From the NCBI GenBank assembly GCA_027593305.1, contig JAQCJA010000003.1:1-32559 (forward strand): a stretch of DNA of 32,559 nucleotides, given 5' to 3'. The number at the start of each line of letters is the position of its first letter. The stretch's first letter is position 1. Origin of the DNA: a bacterium. Its GTDB lineage: Bacteria; Latescibacterota; UBA2968; UBA8231. The position numbers were made by a program, and so were the translations under genes. Positions 7,037 to 15,117 of this stretch are shown here, in pieces. The notes below the pieces were generated by a model. It worked only from the letters and a program-made list of their open reading frames with translations, was not told where the DNA came from and searched no databases.

Positions 7037-8578
7037 ATGCAGACAATGCGCAGGGCCACTCCGATCGCCCTCGCCCTCTTCCTCGCACTGGTAAGCGGAG
7101 CTTTCGCTGGCGCAAATCAAGGCGTTACATTCTCGCTTACTAGTTCGGAGACGATTTCAGGGGTGGGGCCGGGTGCATCGGTCACTCTCGACATAGCCGG
7201 AAGCGGCTTCGTCGGTATCAAGAATCTGGATGTCTACGTCACGGTGTCCGACCCCGAGGCTTTTGATCTCGGGGCCGTCAGCGTGGTACCTTTCACTGGT
7301 TGGTTTCCATTGGCCGGACAACTCGTCTCTGGCACCACGGACCAAGTTCGTGTTGGCGCGGCGCTCCTGGGCGCCGGCGGTGTCACTGGCGATGGATCGT
7401 TCACCGTGACATTGACCACCTCAGCGACTTTCACGACTGAGACTGAGGCGACCGTTACGGTAACTCTGATCTCAGTGGGGCCGTCATCCAGCGACCGCGA
7501 CGAGTTCCACGGGGGGGGGGCCCCTTGGTTGGCAGTACAGCTGAACCCGCCGGTGTCGGACCCAACGTTGACCGCCTCCTCGGCAACCGACATCAGCACC
7601 GATTTCTCAAGTGTCGGTGACGGAAATGTCGCAGACGGCAGCGATGGTGAAGTCACACTCTCTGCTGTATTCGCAAACGAAACAGGTGCCGCGACGGCTG
7701 GCCAGGCAATAACATGGACCATCGTCAACAACGGATCTGAGTCGATCTTCGTGCTCGGTAGCACGGTATCCGAGATTGCGTCGGGCGCAACAAGGGTTGT
7801 CAGTGCCACCAGTGGTTCCGGTGGTGCCAGTGCGCTCGTTCTGGATGCTGAAGGTGATAAGTTCGCCGGCAGTACCAGCGCCTCGGTAACGGCAAGTACG
7901 TCCGCCGCGAACTCAGAGGGCGCAACACTGGCTCTCAGTGTTGCCTACTCTGTGACGTGGGACGTCCCGGTACCGGCTGAGTTAGCCAGTTTTGCCGCCG
8001 ATGTCACGGGCGACTCGGATGTTCAGTTGCAGTGGGCCGTCTCTTCGCAGACGAACAATCTGGGTTGGGAAGTCTATCGCAGCGCAGACAACGACGTGTT
8101 CGAGCGTGTCAGTGGCCTGATCTCTGGCGACGGTACCAGTGACACGTTCCGGACGTTTGACTTCCTCGATTCCGAGTTGCCAGCGACGGATGTCCTGTTC
8201 TACTACCTGCGTCAGATCGACCTCAACGGAACTGTTACACGCTCAAACGTCATCGAGGTCAAGTTGGCCCCGACCGCCGTGCTTGAGCAGGCGCTTCCGT
8301 TGGCGACCGCACTGGCACAGAATTTCCCGAACCCATTCAACCCCGAAACGACGATTCACTTCGACCTGGCCACGGAAAGCGGAATCAGTCTCCGCATCTT
8401 TGACATGACAGGGCAAGTGGTTCGGACTCTCGTGCGGGGCAGCCTCCCAGCTGGCAGCTACACAGAGCTCTGGGATGGTCGGAATGAGTTGGGCATCAGG
8501 GTGGGTAGCGGTGTCTACTTCTACGAGCTGCAGGCTGGTTCCTTCAGTTCCAAAAAGAAGATGACGCTTCTCCAGTAG
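7037..8578 (+). CDS. Secreted cohesin-like / FnIII / T9SS-type sorting-domain protein
   Basis: A 513-aa protein. The signal peptide (about 1-25, IALALFLALVSGAFAG) is followed by a cohesin-like beta domain (about 28-160). A Big/Ig-like region comes next (about 185-300), then an FnIII-like domain (about 315-410, NLGWEVYRSADNDVFERVSG). The terminal sorting domain (about 425-513) starts FPNPFNPETTIHFDL and ends KKKMTLLQ. AGAGGGG lies about 10 nt before the ATG. A run of ten G (7511-7520) encodes Gly-Gly-Gly at codons 159-161; both flanks are in the same frame, so the present length gives a full protein, but a change of one base would truncate it. It probably shares the 1504-aa gene's transcript or export route. 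Strong hairpins follow. Function is unknown beyond being an extracytoplasmic structural or binding protein. Confidence 0.8.
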   Translation: MQTMRRATPIALALFLALVSGAFAGANQGVTFSLTSSETISGVGPGASVTLDIAGSGFVGIKNLDVYVTVSDPEAFDLGAVSVVPFTGWFPLAGQLVSGTTDQVRVGAALLGAGGVTGDGSFTVTLTTSATFTTETEATVTVTLISVGPSSSDRDEFHGGGAPWLAVQLNPPVSDPTLTASSATDISTDFSSVGDGNVADGSDGEVTLSAVFANETGAATAGQAITWTIVNNGSESIFVLGSTVSEIASGATRVVSATSGSGGASALVLDAEGDKFAGSTSASVTASTSAANSEGATLALSVAYSVTWDVPVPAELASFAADVTGDSDVQLQWAVSSQTNNLGWEVYRSADNDVFERVSGLISGDGTSDTFRTFDFLDSELPATDVLFYYLRQIDLNGTVTRSNVIEVKLAPTAVLEQALPLATALAQNFPNPFNPETTIHFDLATESGISLRIFDMTGQVVRTLVRGSLPAGSYTELWDGRNELGIRVGSGVYFYELQAGSFSSKKKMTLLQ

Positions 8579-8590
8579 TTCGAATTGTCA

Positions 8591-8658
8591 AACTCCGGTC
8601 ATCGGAGTTGCTCGGAAAAGCCGCCAGTCCCAGCCGGGACTGGCGGCTTCGTTGTTTT
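8591..8658 (+). terminator. Tandem hairpins, intrinsic terminator after the secreted-protein pair
   Basis: Two perfect hairpins follow the stop codon. The first is AACTCCG-GTCAT-CGGAGTT (8591-8609). The second has a 12-bp stem, GCCGCCAGTCCC-AGCC-GGGACTGGCGGC (8620-8647), with AAAA before it and TTCGTTGTTTT after it. The second is a good rho-independent terminator and would insulate the moaDE gene. Confidence 0.8.
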
Positions 8659-8673
8659 CTCGCACGCACATGG

Positions 8674-8702
8674 TTGCCCACCAATTTCATCCCGGCTATA
8701 TT
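8674..8702 (+). promoter_or_regulatory. Sigma70-type promoter for moaDE
   Basis: TTGCCC (8674-8679), a 17-nt spacer and TATATT (8697-8702) lie directly after the terminator and about 43 nt before the chosen ATG at 8745. Predicted start of transcription is about 8709, which excludes the longer ORF beginning at 8652. Confidence 0.5.
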
Positions 8703-8744
8703 CGCCTCCCACACAATGGTACTCGCACGAGTGACAAGGGCCTG

Positions 8745-9440
8745 ATGAAGGTGGACGTGCTGTTTTTTGCTGGGGCGCGCGATGCCGTGGGAGCCAAGGC
8801 ACTTGAGGTCACCTTGCCTGAAGGCGCCACGGCCGGATCGCTGCTGGAAAAATTGGCGCGGCAGTACCCGGCCTTTGTCCGGATGGCCTCGTTTGCTCAG
8901 GTTGCCGTCAACGAAGACTATGTACCAAGGACACACCCCCTGAGTATGGGCGACACCGTGGCCGTGATTCCTCCGGTCAGTGGCGGCTCAGGCTCCAGAA
9001 ATTTCCAGGTAGTGGACAGGCCCATTCGTCCGGAGGAATTCCACGAACTCGTGCGCACCGATTCAGACGGAGCTATCGTCACATTCTCGGGCGTGGTTCG
9101 CGACCACACGGGTGGTCGAGAGACTTCTCATCTGCTGTATGAGGCCTACGCGCCCATGGCCGAGAAGAAGATGGCATCGTTAGCTCAGCAGGCCCGTGCC
9201 CGGTGGAGCCTGGGTGACATCGCCATGATGCACCGCGTCGGTCGCCTGGAAATCGGTGAAATTTCGATCCTCGTGAGTGTCGCCAGTCCCCACCGCGGCG
9301 GGGCATTCGAGGCCTGCCAGTTTCTCATCGATCGTCTCAAAGCCGAAGTCCCCGTCTGGAAGAAGGAAGTGGGACCCAGTGGCGACTTCTGGGTGGAGGG
9401 TCCCGGCGATCACACCCCGGCCCAGGTCGGTCCGCAGTGA
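8745..9440 (+). CDS. moaDE: Fused molybdopterin synthase (MoaD-MoaE)
   Basis: A 231-aa protein joining the small and large subunits of molybdopterin synthase, which inserts two sulfurs into cyclic pyranopterin monophosphate in molybdenum cofactor synthesis. Residues 1-81 are a MoaD ubiquitin-like domain (VDVLFFAGARDAVG) ending in PPVSGG, the motif thiocarboxylated in stand-alone MoaD. Residues 87-231 are MoaE (VVRDHTGGRETSHLLYEAY). The catalytic lysines correspond to K199 and K206 in RLKAEVPVWKKEVG. The ORF-track start at 8652 overlaps the terminator and promoter; ATG 8745 gives the normal MoaD N-terminus. In this fusion Gly-Gly is internal (G80-G81). For the mycobacterial fusion MoaX, cleavage after Gly-Gly is known to be needed for activity, so the same is likely here. 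No other moa or moe gene is visible. Confidence 0.9.
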   Translation: MKVDVLFFAGARDAVGAKALEVTLPEGATAGSLLEKLARQYPAFVRMASFAQVAVNEDYVPRTHPLSMGDTVAVIPPVSGGSGSRNFQVVDRPIRPEEFHELVRTDSDGAIVTFSGVVRDHTGGRETSHLLYEAYAPMAEKKMASLAQQARARWSLGDIAMMHRVGRLEIGEISILVSVASPHRGGAFEACQFLIDRLKAEVPVWKKEVGPSGDFWVEGPGDHTPAQVGPQ

Positions 9441-9904
9441 TCACGAATTTCAGTTGGGTCCTGCCCGGCCAGCTTGCCGGCTTCGGCCTGCCCGAGCAGG
9501 CTACCGTCACGGACCTGCAGGCGCTTCGTGACCAGGGGATCGGTGCCCTGGTTTCCCTGACTGAATTACCCATGGATACCGAGCTGACTTCACAGGTCGG
9601 CCTTCGGTATCGGCACCTGCCTGTTCCGGACATGCAAGCGCCCTCTCTCGACGAAATCAGGTGCTTCACGGAATTTGTCACCGAGGCTCGAGCGGCGGGC
9701 ATCGCAACGGCAACACATTGTCGCGCAGGTCTTGGACGAACTGGCACCATGCTGGCGTGTTATCTGGTGCATGAAGGCCACACCTGGGACCATGCGCTTG
9801 CCACTGTAAGGGTCAACCGCCCGGGCTCTATCGAGACGACAGCGCAGGAAAAGGTAGTATTCGACTACGCCCGGATGCTGCATGCGAACGGGGAGGGGGC
9901 CTGA
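9437..9904 (+). CDS. Dual-specificity (PTP-like) protein phosphatase
   Basis: A 155-aa cytoplasmic protein of the cysteine-based phosphatase fold. The P-loop HCRAGLGRTG holds the CX5R catalytic motif (C95, R101). An aspartate in PVPDMQAPS (D65) sits where atypical dual-specificity phosphatases carry the general acid. The length suits a single compact catalytic domain, as in DUSP23-like enzymes; the substrate could be phosphotyrosine or phosphoserine proteins or a non-protein phosphate. The GTG start overlaps the moaDE stop as GTGA, implying translational coupling; this start keeps the WVLPGQLAGFG N-terminus common in the family. A functional tie to molybdenum cofactor synthesis is not implied by the sequence. 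Confidence 0.85.
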   Translation: MITNFSWVLPGQLAGFGLPEQATVTDLQALRDQGIGALVSLTELPMDTELTSQVGLRYRHLPVPDMQAPSLDEIRCFTEFVTEARAAGIATATHCRAGLGRTGTMLACYLVHEGHTWDHALATVRVNRPGSIETTAQEKVVFDYARMLHANGEGA

Positions 9905-9958
9905 TGACGAAGGGAAGCGAACCCAAGACTCCACATGATCGGGAGGGGAGGTCAAAAA

Positions 9959-10150
9959 ATGGATGCTCCGTATCCTAGTTGCCTCAAGTGTCAGCAGGGG
10001 GTGCTCGTGCCCCTGTCAGACTACGGCCGGGACGGCGCCGCAATTCACTACAAGGCCTGGGTTTGTACCAGCCCGGATTGCGGCTACAATATCCGCATTG
10101 ACAATGGTGAACTCAGTATTGGCAAGGAGTTAAGGGAGTCGTACAAATAA
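9959..10150 (+). CDS. Small zinc-ribbon protein, 63 aa
   Basis: A short protein, MDAPYPSCLKCQQG..., with CLKC near the N-terminus and CTSPDC after about 35 residues. These four cysteines (CX2C and CX4C) make a plausible zinc ribbon. The middle is YKAWVCTSPDCGYNIRIDNG, resembling the generic zinc-ribbon part of many small bacterial regulators or adaptor proteins. The ORF track begins at 9935, but GGGAGGGGAGG ends 8 nt before the ATG at 9959, and that Shine-Dalgarno would be coding in the longer form, so the shorter start is preferred. No specific family or function can be named. It sits 54 nt after the phosphatase gene. Confidence 0.65.
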   Translation: MDAPYPSCLKCQQGVLVPLSDYGRDGAAIHYKAWVCTSPDCGYNIRIDNGELSIGKELRESYK

Positions 10151-10181
10151 GGGGACAAGATCCTGGCGCACCGAGGATCCA

Positions 10182-11114
10182 ATGCAGCGGCTGCTGACGC
10201 GAGACTGGGGCGTCAAACTGGGGGCCGTCCTGCTGTCGACAGCCTTGTGGTTCCACGCCGTCACGGAGCGGACGTATCGCAGGAACCTGCAGGTCCCCCT
10301 CATCGTCGAGGAGTCCTCAGAAAACGTGGGCGACGCGCCCCTGATGATCTCGAGCCCCCTCCCACCAACCGTGAGGGTGGCCGTGTCCGGACGCGGCAAG
10401 GACCTTCTACGTGCAGCCGATGATGACTTCCTCCTGCACGTCCAGCTGCCAACAGGGCGCCCGGGCAAGCGACTCAATCTTCGACTGGACGTCACCCAGG
10501 TTGAGACCCAGGTGGAGTCCAATCTTGCAGTCGACGCCGTGCTCCAACCGACAGATCTCAGTGTGATGCTCGATCACAGGGAGGACCGCCGCGTTCCCAT
10601 CCGGCCCCGAATCGGTTTGCGTCTGGCCGAGTCGTACACCCAGGTCGGTACGTCGCAACTGGACGCCGACTCCGTCGACATTACGGGTCCGCGAGGCCAC
10701 ATCCGACAAATCGACGTGATCTACACCGACAGCCTTTTTCGCCAGGATGTGCGAGCCGATGTTGATCTGGAACTTGCCCTGAACATCCCCCAAGGGAGGC
10801 TGATTGAGCTTCGCCCGGATCACGTTCACGTGCATGTCGACATCCAGGAGTTGGCCGAATACGAGGTGCTCAACGTCCCTGTTGCGGTTGTCAACGCCCC
10901 CCCGGGCGCTGTGGCCGAGCCATCACGCGTCTCGGTTCGGGTTCGCGGCGGAGCCGATCTCATCGGCAACCTCGATCCGGAAAGCGACATCGGTTTGACC
11001 GTGCTTTATGAACTGGCTCGATCCGCTGAAGGTGGTCCGATCGAGGGGAGTACAGGGCAACTGTACGAGATTCGCCGGATTACGCCTGAACGCGCCACCG
11101 TCGTCTTGCGCTGA
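10182..11114 (+). CDS. YbbR/CdaR-like membrane-anchored protein
   Basis: A 310-aa protein with one N-terminal membrane helix (about 9-27, WGVKLGAVLLSTALWFHAV). That helix and the following RTYRRNLQVPLIV have the layout of YbbR-domain proteins. The extracytoplasmic remainder carries about three YbbR-like beta repeats (roughly 35-115, 120-205, 210-305; for example RVAVSGRGKDLL, SVDITGPRGHIRQID and VSVRVRGGADLI). In Firmicutes CdaR (YbbR) binds and modulates the membrane diadenylate cyclase CdaA. No cdaA-like gene is visible here, so the role is open; cdaA could lie elsewhere. GAGGA precedes the ATG. The stop is followed after 1 nt by the proposed tsaD start, so the two are probably coupled. Confidence 0.75.
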   Translation: MQRLLTRDWGVKLGAVLLSTALWFHAVTERTYRRNLQVPLIVEESSENVGDAPLMISSPLPPTVRVAVSGRGKDLLRAADDDFLLHVQLPTGRPGKRLNLRLDVTQVETQVESNLAVDAVLQPTDLSVMLDHREDRRVPIRPRIGLRLAESYTQVGTSQLDADSVDITGPRGHIRQIDVIYTDSLFRQDVRADVDLELALNIPQGRLIELRPDHVHVHVDIQELAEYEVLNVPVAVVNAPPGAVAEPSRVSVRVRGGADLIGNLDPESDIGLTVLYELARSAEGGPIEGSTGQLYEIRRITPERATVVLR

Positions 11115-11115
11115 T

Positions 11116-12153
11116 TTGGTTGTCCTCGGACTCGAGACGTCCTGCGACGAGACTTCGGCGGCTGTCATCACTGCCGATGGCAAACTGCAGTCGAACGTCG
11201 TGCTGTCACAGCACGACCATGCTCGCTACGGCGGCGTCGTCCCCGAACTGGCGTCCCGAGCCCATATCCGAACCGTCGGGCCCGTCGTTGAGCAGGCTTT
11301 GCAGGAGGCCGGCTGTTCTCTGGATCAACTCGACGCAATTGCCGTTACGCACGGTCCGGGCCTGGTCGGCTCCCTGCTCGTCGGGGTGAACATCGCCAAG
11401 GGGCTGGCCTACAGCCGCGATCTGGCTCTCATCGGGGTGCACCACCTCGAGGGACATCTGTACTCGGCCGGAATCGAGCGTCCCCTGCCACCCCCATTCG
11501 TCGCGCTTCTGGTCTCCGGCGGACACACCGAACTGATCCACGTCCGAGACCATGGCTCCTATGAGCACCTTGGCCGGACACTGGACGATGCGGCGGGTGA
11601 GGCCTTCGACAAGGTCGCCCGGCTGCTCGATCTTCTGCCTCCCGACCAATTGGTCGCCGGGGGCCGGGCCGTCAGCGACGCTGCCGAGGCGGGAGATCCC
11701 CAGGCGGTGAAATTCCCCAGGCCCCTGCCCGAAAAGAAGGGGCTCGATTTCAGCTTCAGCGGACTGAAAACTGCCGTCCGCACAGAACTGATACGTCTGG
11801 GTGGCCCCGGCTCCGAGGGGGTGAAGGCACGCACGGCAGATATGGCCGCCAGTTTCCAGCAGGCTGTCATCGATGTTCTTGTCCGACGCGCGTGTGATGC
11901 GGTGGAGAGCACCGGCATCGAGCGACTTTCGCTTGTTGGCGGTGTCGCGGCAAATCGTCTGCTGCGCGAGAGCTTGTGCCACGCGATGGACAAGATCGGG
12001 GTAGAGTTCTTTACACCCAGTTCCATCCTCTGCACTGACAATGCAGCGATGATCGCGGCTGCAGGTCGCCATCGCCTGCTGACAGGGGAACGCAGCGGCT
12101 GGGATCTCGACGCCCATCCCCGCCTGGCGCTGCCAGGCCTGCAGCATGAGTGA
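11116..12153 (+). CDS. tsaD: tRNA N6-adenosine threonylcarbamoyltransferase TsaD
   Basis: A 345-aa enzyme that transfers threonylcarbamoyl to A37 of ANN-decoding tRNAs (t6A), acting with TsaB, TsaC and TsaE. Hallmarks are VLGLETSCDETSAAV at the N-terminus, the metal-binding HHLEGH (H110 and H114), LVSGGHTELI, the ATP-binding DDAAGEAFDKVARLL and the C-terminal TDNAAMIAAAG with the third metal ligand. The track ORF starts at an ATG at 11008 inside the previous gene and adds 36 foreign residues; TTG at 11116 gives the family N-terminus, 1 nt after the upstream stop. No clear Shine-Dalgarno is seen, consistent with translational coupling. The end overlaps the VWA gene by 8 nt (ATGAGTGA). Confidence 0.93.
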   Translation: MVVLGLETSCDETSAAVITADGKLQSNVVLSQHDHARYGGVVPELASRAHIRTVGPVVEQALQEAGCSLDQLDAIAVTHGPGLVGSLLVGVNIAKGLAYSRDLALIGVHHLEGHLYSAGIERPLPPPFVALLVSGGHTELIHVRDHGSYEHLGRTLDDAAGEAFDKVARLLDLLPPDQLVAGGRAVSDAAEAGDPQAVKFPRPLPEKKGLDFSFSGLKTAVRTELIRLGGPGSEGVKARTADMAASFQQAVIDVLVRRACDAVESTGIERLSLVGGVAANRLLRESLCHAMDKIGVEFFTPSSILCTDNAAMIAAAGRHRLLTGERSGWDLDAHPRLALPGLQHE

Positions 12154-14275
12154 TCTTCTCGACGCCGCTCTCCGCCTCGACGCCGTCTGGCCATGGTTGC
12201 TGCCTCTGCCGCCGATGGTATTGTTTGCCAACCTTGTGTATCGGTGGACACGCCCCCCCGTGGCCCAGTCTCGGGTTGTCCTGCTCTGGTTACTCCGAGC
12301 CGCAACTTTCGCAATTGTCGTGCTGCTTCTGGCAGAGCCCGTTCTATCCTATCTCGCCCGGCGGGCACTGCGACCCGGAGTTGTGACGCTCGTTGACGCG
12401 AGCCCATCAATGGATGTCGAAGAGAGGGGTGTAACGCGCCTTGATCGAATCCGGAGATCCATGGCGGATGGACTCGCAGAGGCTCTTGTCGGGCCGGTAA
12501 GAGCGTTCTCTGCATCCGTGCAGGATATCGATCCGGATACCCTTGATCGACTCCACTCTTCTGGCAAAGCCACGGATCTGGCCGCCGCGCTGGCGTCCGT
12601 CCTTGACGAGGCCGCCGACCCACGACTGTTGAGCGCCATCGTCCTGATCACAGACGGCAGGCACAATCTGGGCCCAGACCCGGTCCGCCTCGCCAGCGAG
12701 CACGGAACGCCCATCCATGTTCTCGGCGTGACCTCAGAGACGAGCCCCGATGATGTGCAGGTTCTGGGTCTCGAAATCGACGACCAACCCTTTGCCGGGA
12801 AGCCGATACGACTCCTGGCGCGTCTGCGGAGTTGGGGCTTTCAAGACAGCACGGTGACTTTGCGGCTGGAAGAAGGCGAGCAAATTCTCAGTCAAGTCGA
12901 GATCCCACTCGCTGTCGACGGGCAGGTGCAGCCTGTGGCATTGTCGACGCCCCCCATGAGTCCCGGTCCTCACCTTCTCCAATTGTATGTTGTGCCCAGG
13001 GCCGGGGAACTGACGCCGCACAACAACCAGTCTCTGTTGGCCCTTAATGTCAGGCAGAGCCGGCTTCGCATCCTGCTGCTTGCGGATCGACCGAACCCCG
13101 AATCAGGCTTCGTCCGGCGGACATTAATGGCTGATTCGACGCTGCAGGTTGACGCGTTCATCGGCCGCGGCGAGGCCGCCTACTACGGTGGCGCCCCGAT
13201 ACCGACTGCTTTCGGAGGGTACGACGCCGTCGTTGTGTTGTCCCCCGAGGGGCCGCTCGACACGCTGCCTGAAGCCTTGCAGGCCTACCTGACCGATGGG
13301 GGAGGCACCCTGATTCAGACGCTGGCCAGCGACACAGGCGCGTCCTCCGAGACGTGGTCCGATATTCTGCCCACTGTGACAGAGACAGGTACTGCGGACG
13401 TGCACGATCAGGCGCCCCTTCACCTTGTACCCGAAACGCGCAATCACCCGATTCATCGTGGTATGACGAGAAACGTCTCCGAGGATCCCTGGCAACGATT
13501 GCCGCCGTTGCAGGCACGAACACCCCGAGTTCGGGTGAAGCCAACCGCAAAGGTCCTGTTGGCAGCAGCCGACGGTGCTCCCGTTGTGGTGGCTGGTGCC
13601 TACGGTACGGGCCGCGTCGTACATGTCACAGGAACAGGATTCTGGCGTCAAAGCCTGTTCGGTGAGGGGGCGGGCGGCGACGCCAGGACCGTCCCCGCGT
13701 TCTGGCGGAGTGCCGTCCACTGGCTGGCTTTGGCCGAGTCCGGAGGACGCGTGCAGGCCTCTGCCGAGCAACCGGTATACCGATCCGGACAACCGGCTGC
13801 AGTTACGGCGCAGGTATTCGATGAACTGCAGGAGCCACTCACAGACGCTGAAGTCGAACTCTCCCTCTCTCCGGGGGGCCGTTCCATCATCCTGGAGCCA
13901 ACGGTCCCGGGCCACTACCGGACTGAACTTCCAGATCTCGCTGCTGGCACCTACACCTTCCTGGTCCGGGCCCGGATCGGCATGGAGAGCATTGGTCAGA
14001 CGGAGGGCTCATTCGTCATTGAAGACCATACGATTGAGTCCGACGATCTGCGATCCGATCCCGAGATGCTTGCTGCGATTGCCCGCGCCAGCGGCGGCAC
14101 CTATCGAGGGATCGAGGCCTGGCCGGATCTGGTCCAGACCATCCGCCCAACGCCGATTCTCGTACGCGAGCAGCAGGACATCGGGGTGAAGATTCACCAC
14201 ATGGGTTGGCTCTTGCTGCTGACAGGGCTGTTGACGACGGAGTGGATTCTGCGCAAGCGCTCGGGTATGCTGTGA
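12146..14275 (+). CDS. VWA-domain membrane protein (BatA-like, with glutamine-amidotransferase-like region)
   Basis: A 709-aa protein. Two membrane helices (about 11-32 and 44-64) precede a von Willebrand A domain with the MIDAS motif DASPS (84-88) and LITDG (about 167-171). A middle region follows with an Ig-like part and a class-I glutamine-amidotransferase-like fold (GGYDAVVVLSPEG, YLTDGGGTLIQTL), then another beta domain (about 540-640). A final membrane helix near the C-terminus (MGWLLLLTGLLTTEWIL) suggests a large periplasmic loop anchored at both ends. This layout is frequent in membrane proteins associated with MoxR ATPases and DUF58 proteins, neither of which is visible here. It overlaps tsaD by 8 nt and the lamin-tail gene by 4 nt. 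A metal-dependent binding role is family knowledge; the partner is unknown. Confidence 0.75.
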   Translation: MSDLLDAALRLDAVWPWLLPLPPMVLFANLVYRWTRPPVAQSRVVLLWLLRAATFAIVVLLLAEPVLSYLARRALRPGVVTLVDASPSMDVEERGVTRLDRIRRSMADGLAEALVGPVRAFSASVQDIDPDTLDRLHSSGKATDLAAALASVLDEAADPRLLSAIVLITDGRHNLGPDPVRLASEHGTPIHVLGVTSETSPDDVQVLGLEIDDQPFAGKPIRLLARLRSWGFQDSTVTLRLEEGEQILSQVEIPLAVDGQVQPVALSTPPMSPGPHLLQLYVVPRAGELTPHNNQSLLALNVRQSRLRILLLADRPNPESGFVRRTLMADSTLQVDAFIGRGEAAYYGGAPIPTAFGGYDAVVVLSPEGPLDTLPEALQAYLTDGGGTLIQTLASDTGASSETWSDILPTVTETGTADVHDQAPLHLVPETRNHPIHRGMTRNVSEDPWQRLPPLQARTPRVRVKPTAKVLLAAADGAPVVVAGAYGTGRVVHVTGTGFWRQSLFGEGAGGDARTVPAFWRSAVHWLALAESGGRVQASAEQPVYRSGQPAAVTAQVFDELQEPLTDAEVELSLSPGGRSIILEPTVPGHYRTELPDLAAGTYTFLVRARIGMESIGQTEGSFVIEDHTIESDDLRSDPEMLAAIARASGGTYRGIEAWPDLVQTIRPTPILVREQQDIGVKIHHMGWLLLLTGLLTTEWILRKRSGML

Positions 14276-15117
14276 GAGCTGCTCCGCCGATGTTCTTCCT
14301 GGCTCTCTATATCGCAAGCCCAGGGGCCCTGTGCGGGCAGGCCCGGCTCTCGGAAGTCATGACCGATCCGTTGGGAAGCGAGCCCCACGACGAGTTTGTC
14401 GAGATCTACAACGCCAGCCAGACAGACACGATCGACCTGGCTGGCTGGTCTCTGGGCAATGGCGATGAGATCGACAGAATCATCGCCCTCCGGAACGGCA
14501 CGAGGCTGCAACCAGGAGGGTTCGCCCTGGTGCTGGATGGCAGCTATGCGGGCGCCTCGACGACGTATGATTCGGTGCGAGAGTCCGTCACAATCGTTAC
14601 TATTGAGGACCGCGCATTTGGCAGATCAGGGTGGTCCAATTCGGCACACGAACAAGTGATTCTCGTGGATGCCGCCGGTGATACGGCCGACATGTTTTCC
14701 TACGACCCCGTTGCCAGTCGCGCCGGCCATTCGTGGGAGCGCCGAACCGACTCGCGATGGCAGTTGTCGTTGTGGGTAGGTGGCACACCGGGGCAGCAGA
14801 ACAGTGTCGATCAGGCACCCGCGGAGACGGGCCGTATCGTTATGGACCGGTCGCCCGATCCATTTGTTGAGAGCCTGCAGATTGTCTGTCACCTGCCCTT
14901 TGCACCGGCTCTGCTGTCGGTGACGGTTTACGACACCGAGGGCAACCTTGTACTGCGTTTGCGCGACTGGGAGCCAGCCGTCTTCGAGCAGACCATCCGC
15001 TGGGACGGTCGAACAGCATCGGGGCAATTTTGTCCCCCAGGTTTGTACATTCTGTTGGCCAGGGCCAGTGCTGAGGGACGGACCGTTCACGAAAAAGTAA
15101 CCGTCTCCCGGCAGTGA
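14272..15117 (+). CDS. Secreted lamin-tail-domain protein with FlgD-Ig-like C-terminus
   Basis: A 281-aa protein beginning with a signal peptide (MFFLALYIASPGALCGQA). The mature part opens with a lamin-tail domain, about residues 24-165: RLSEVMTDPLGSEPHDEFV, VEIYNASQTDTIDLAGWSL and FALVLDGSYA. The remainder (about 190-281) resembles a FlgD Ig-like domain (SVTVYDTEGNLVLRLRDW, QTIRWDGRTASGQFCPPGLY) and ends KVTVSRQ without the lysine-rich signal of the other secreted proteins. The ORF track starts at 14206 inside the previous gene; GTG at 14272, overlapping the previous stop as GTGA, puts the signal peptide at the N-terminus. Bacterial lamin-tail domains occur in secreted and membrane-associated proteins, often with nucleases, but no nuclease domain is present here. 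Confidence 0.75.
   Translation: MRAAPPMFFLALYIASPGALCGQARLSEVMTDPLGSEPHDEFVEIYNASQTDTIDLAGWSLGNGDEIDRIIALRNGTRLQPGGFALVLDGSYAGASTTYDSVRESVTIVTIEDRAFGRSGWSNSAHEQVILVDAAGDTADMFSYDPVASRAGHSWERRTDSRWQLSLWVGGTPGQQNSVDQAPAETGRIVMDRSPDPFVESLQIVCHLPFAPALLSVTVYDTEGNLVLRLRDWEPAVFEQTIRWDGRTASGQFCPPGLYILLARASAEGRTVHEKVTVSRQ

Noticed and set aside
9904-9978. 24-codon ORF (MTKGSEPKTPHDREG...) after the phosphatase
   Set aside because: It overlaps the Shine-Dalgarno and start of the zinc-ribbon gene and has no supporting feature.
11008-11115. ATG at 11008 as the tsaD start
   Set aside because: It would overlap the YbbR gene by over 100 nt and add 36 residues absent from the family; TTG 11116 gives the canonical N-terminus.
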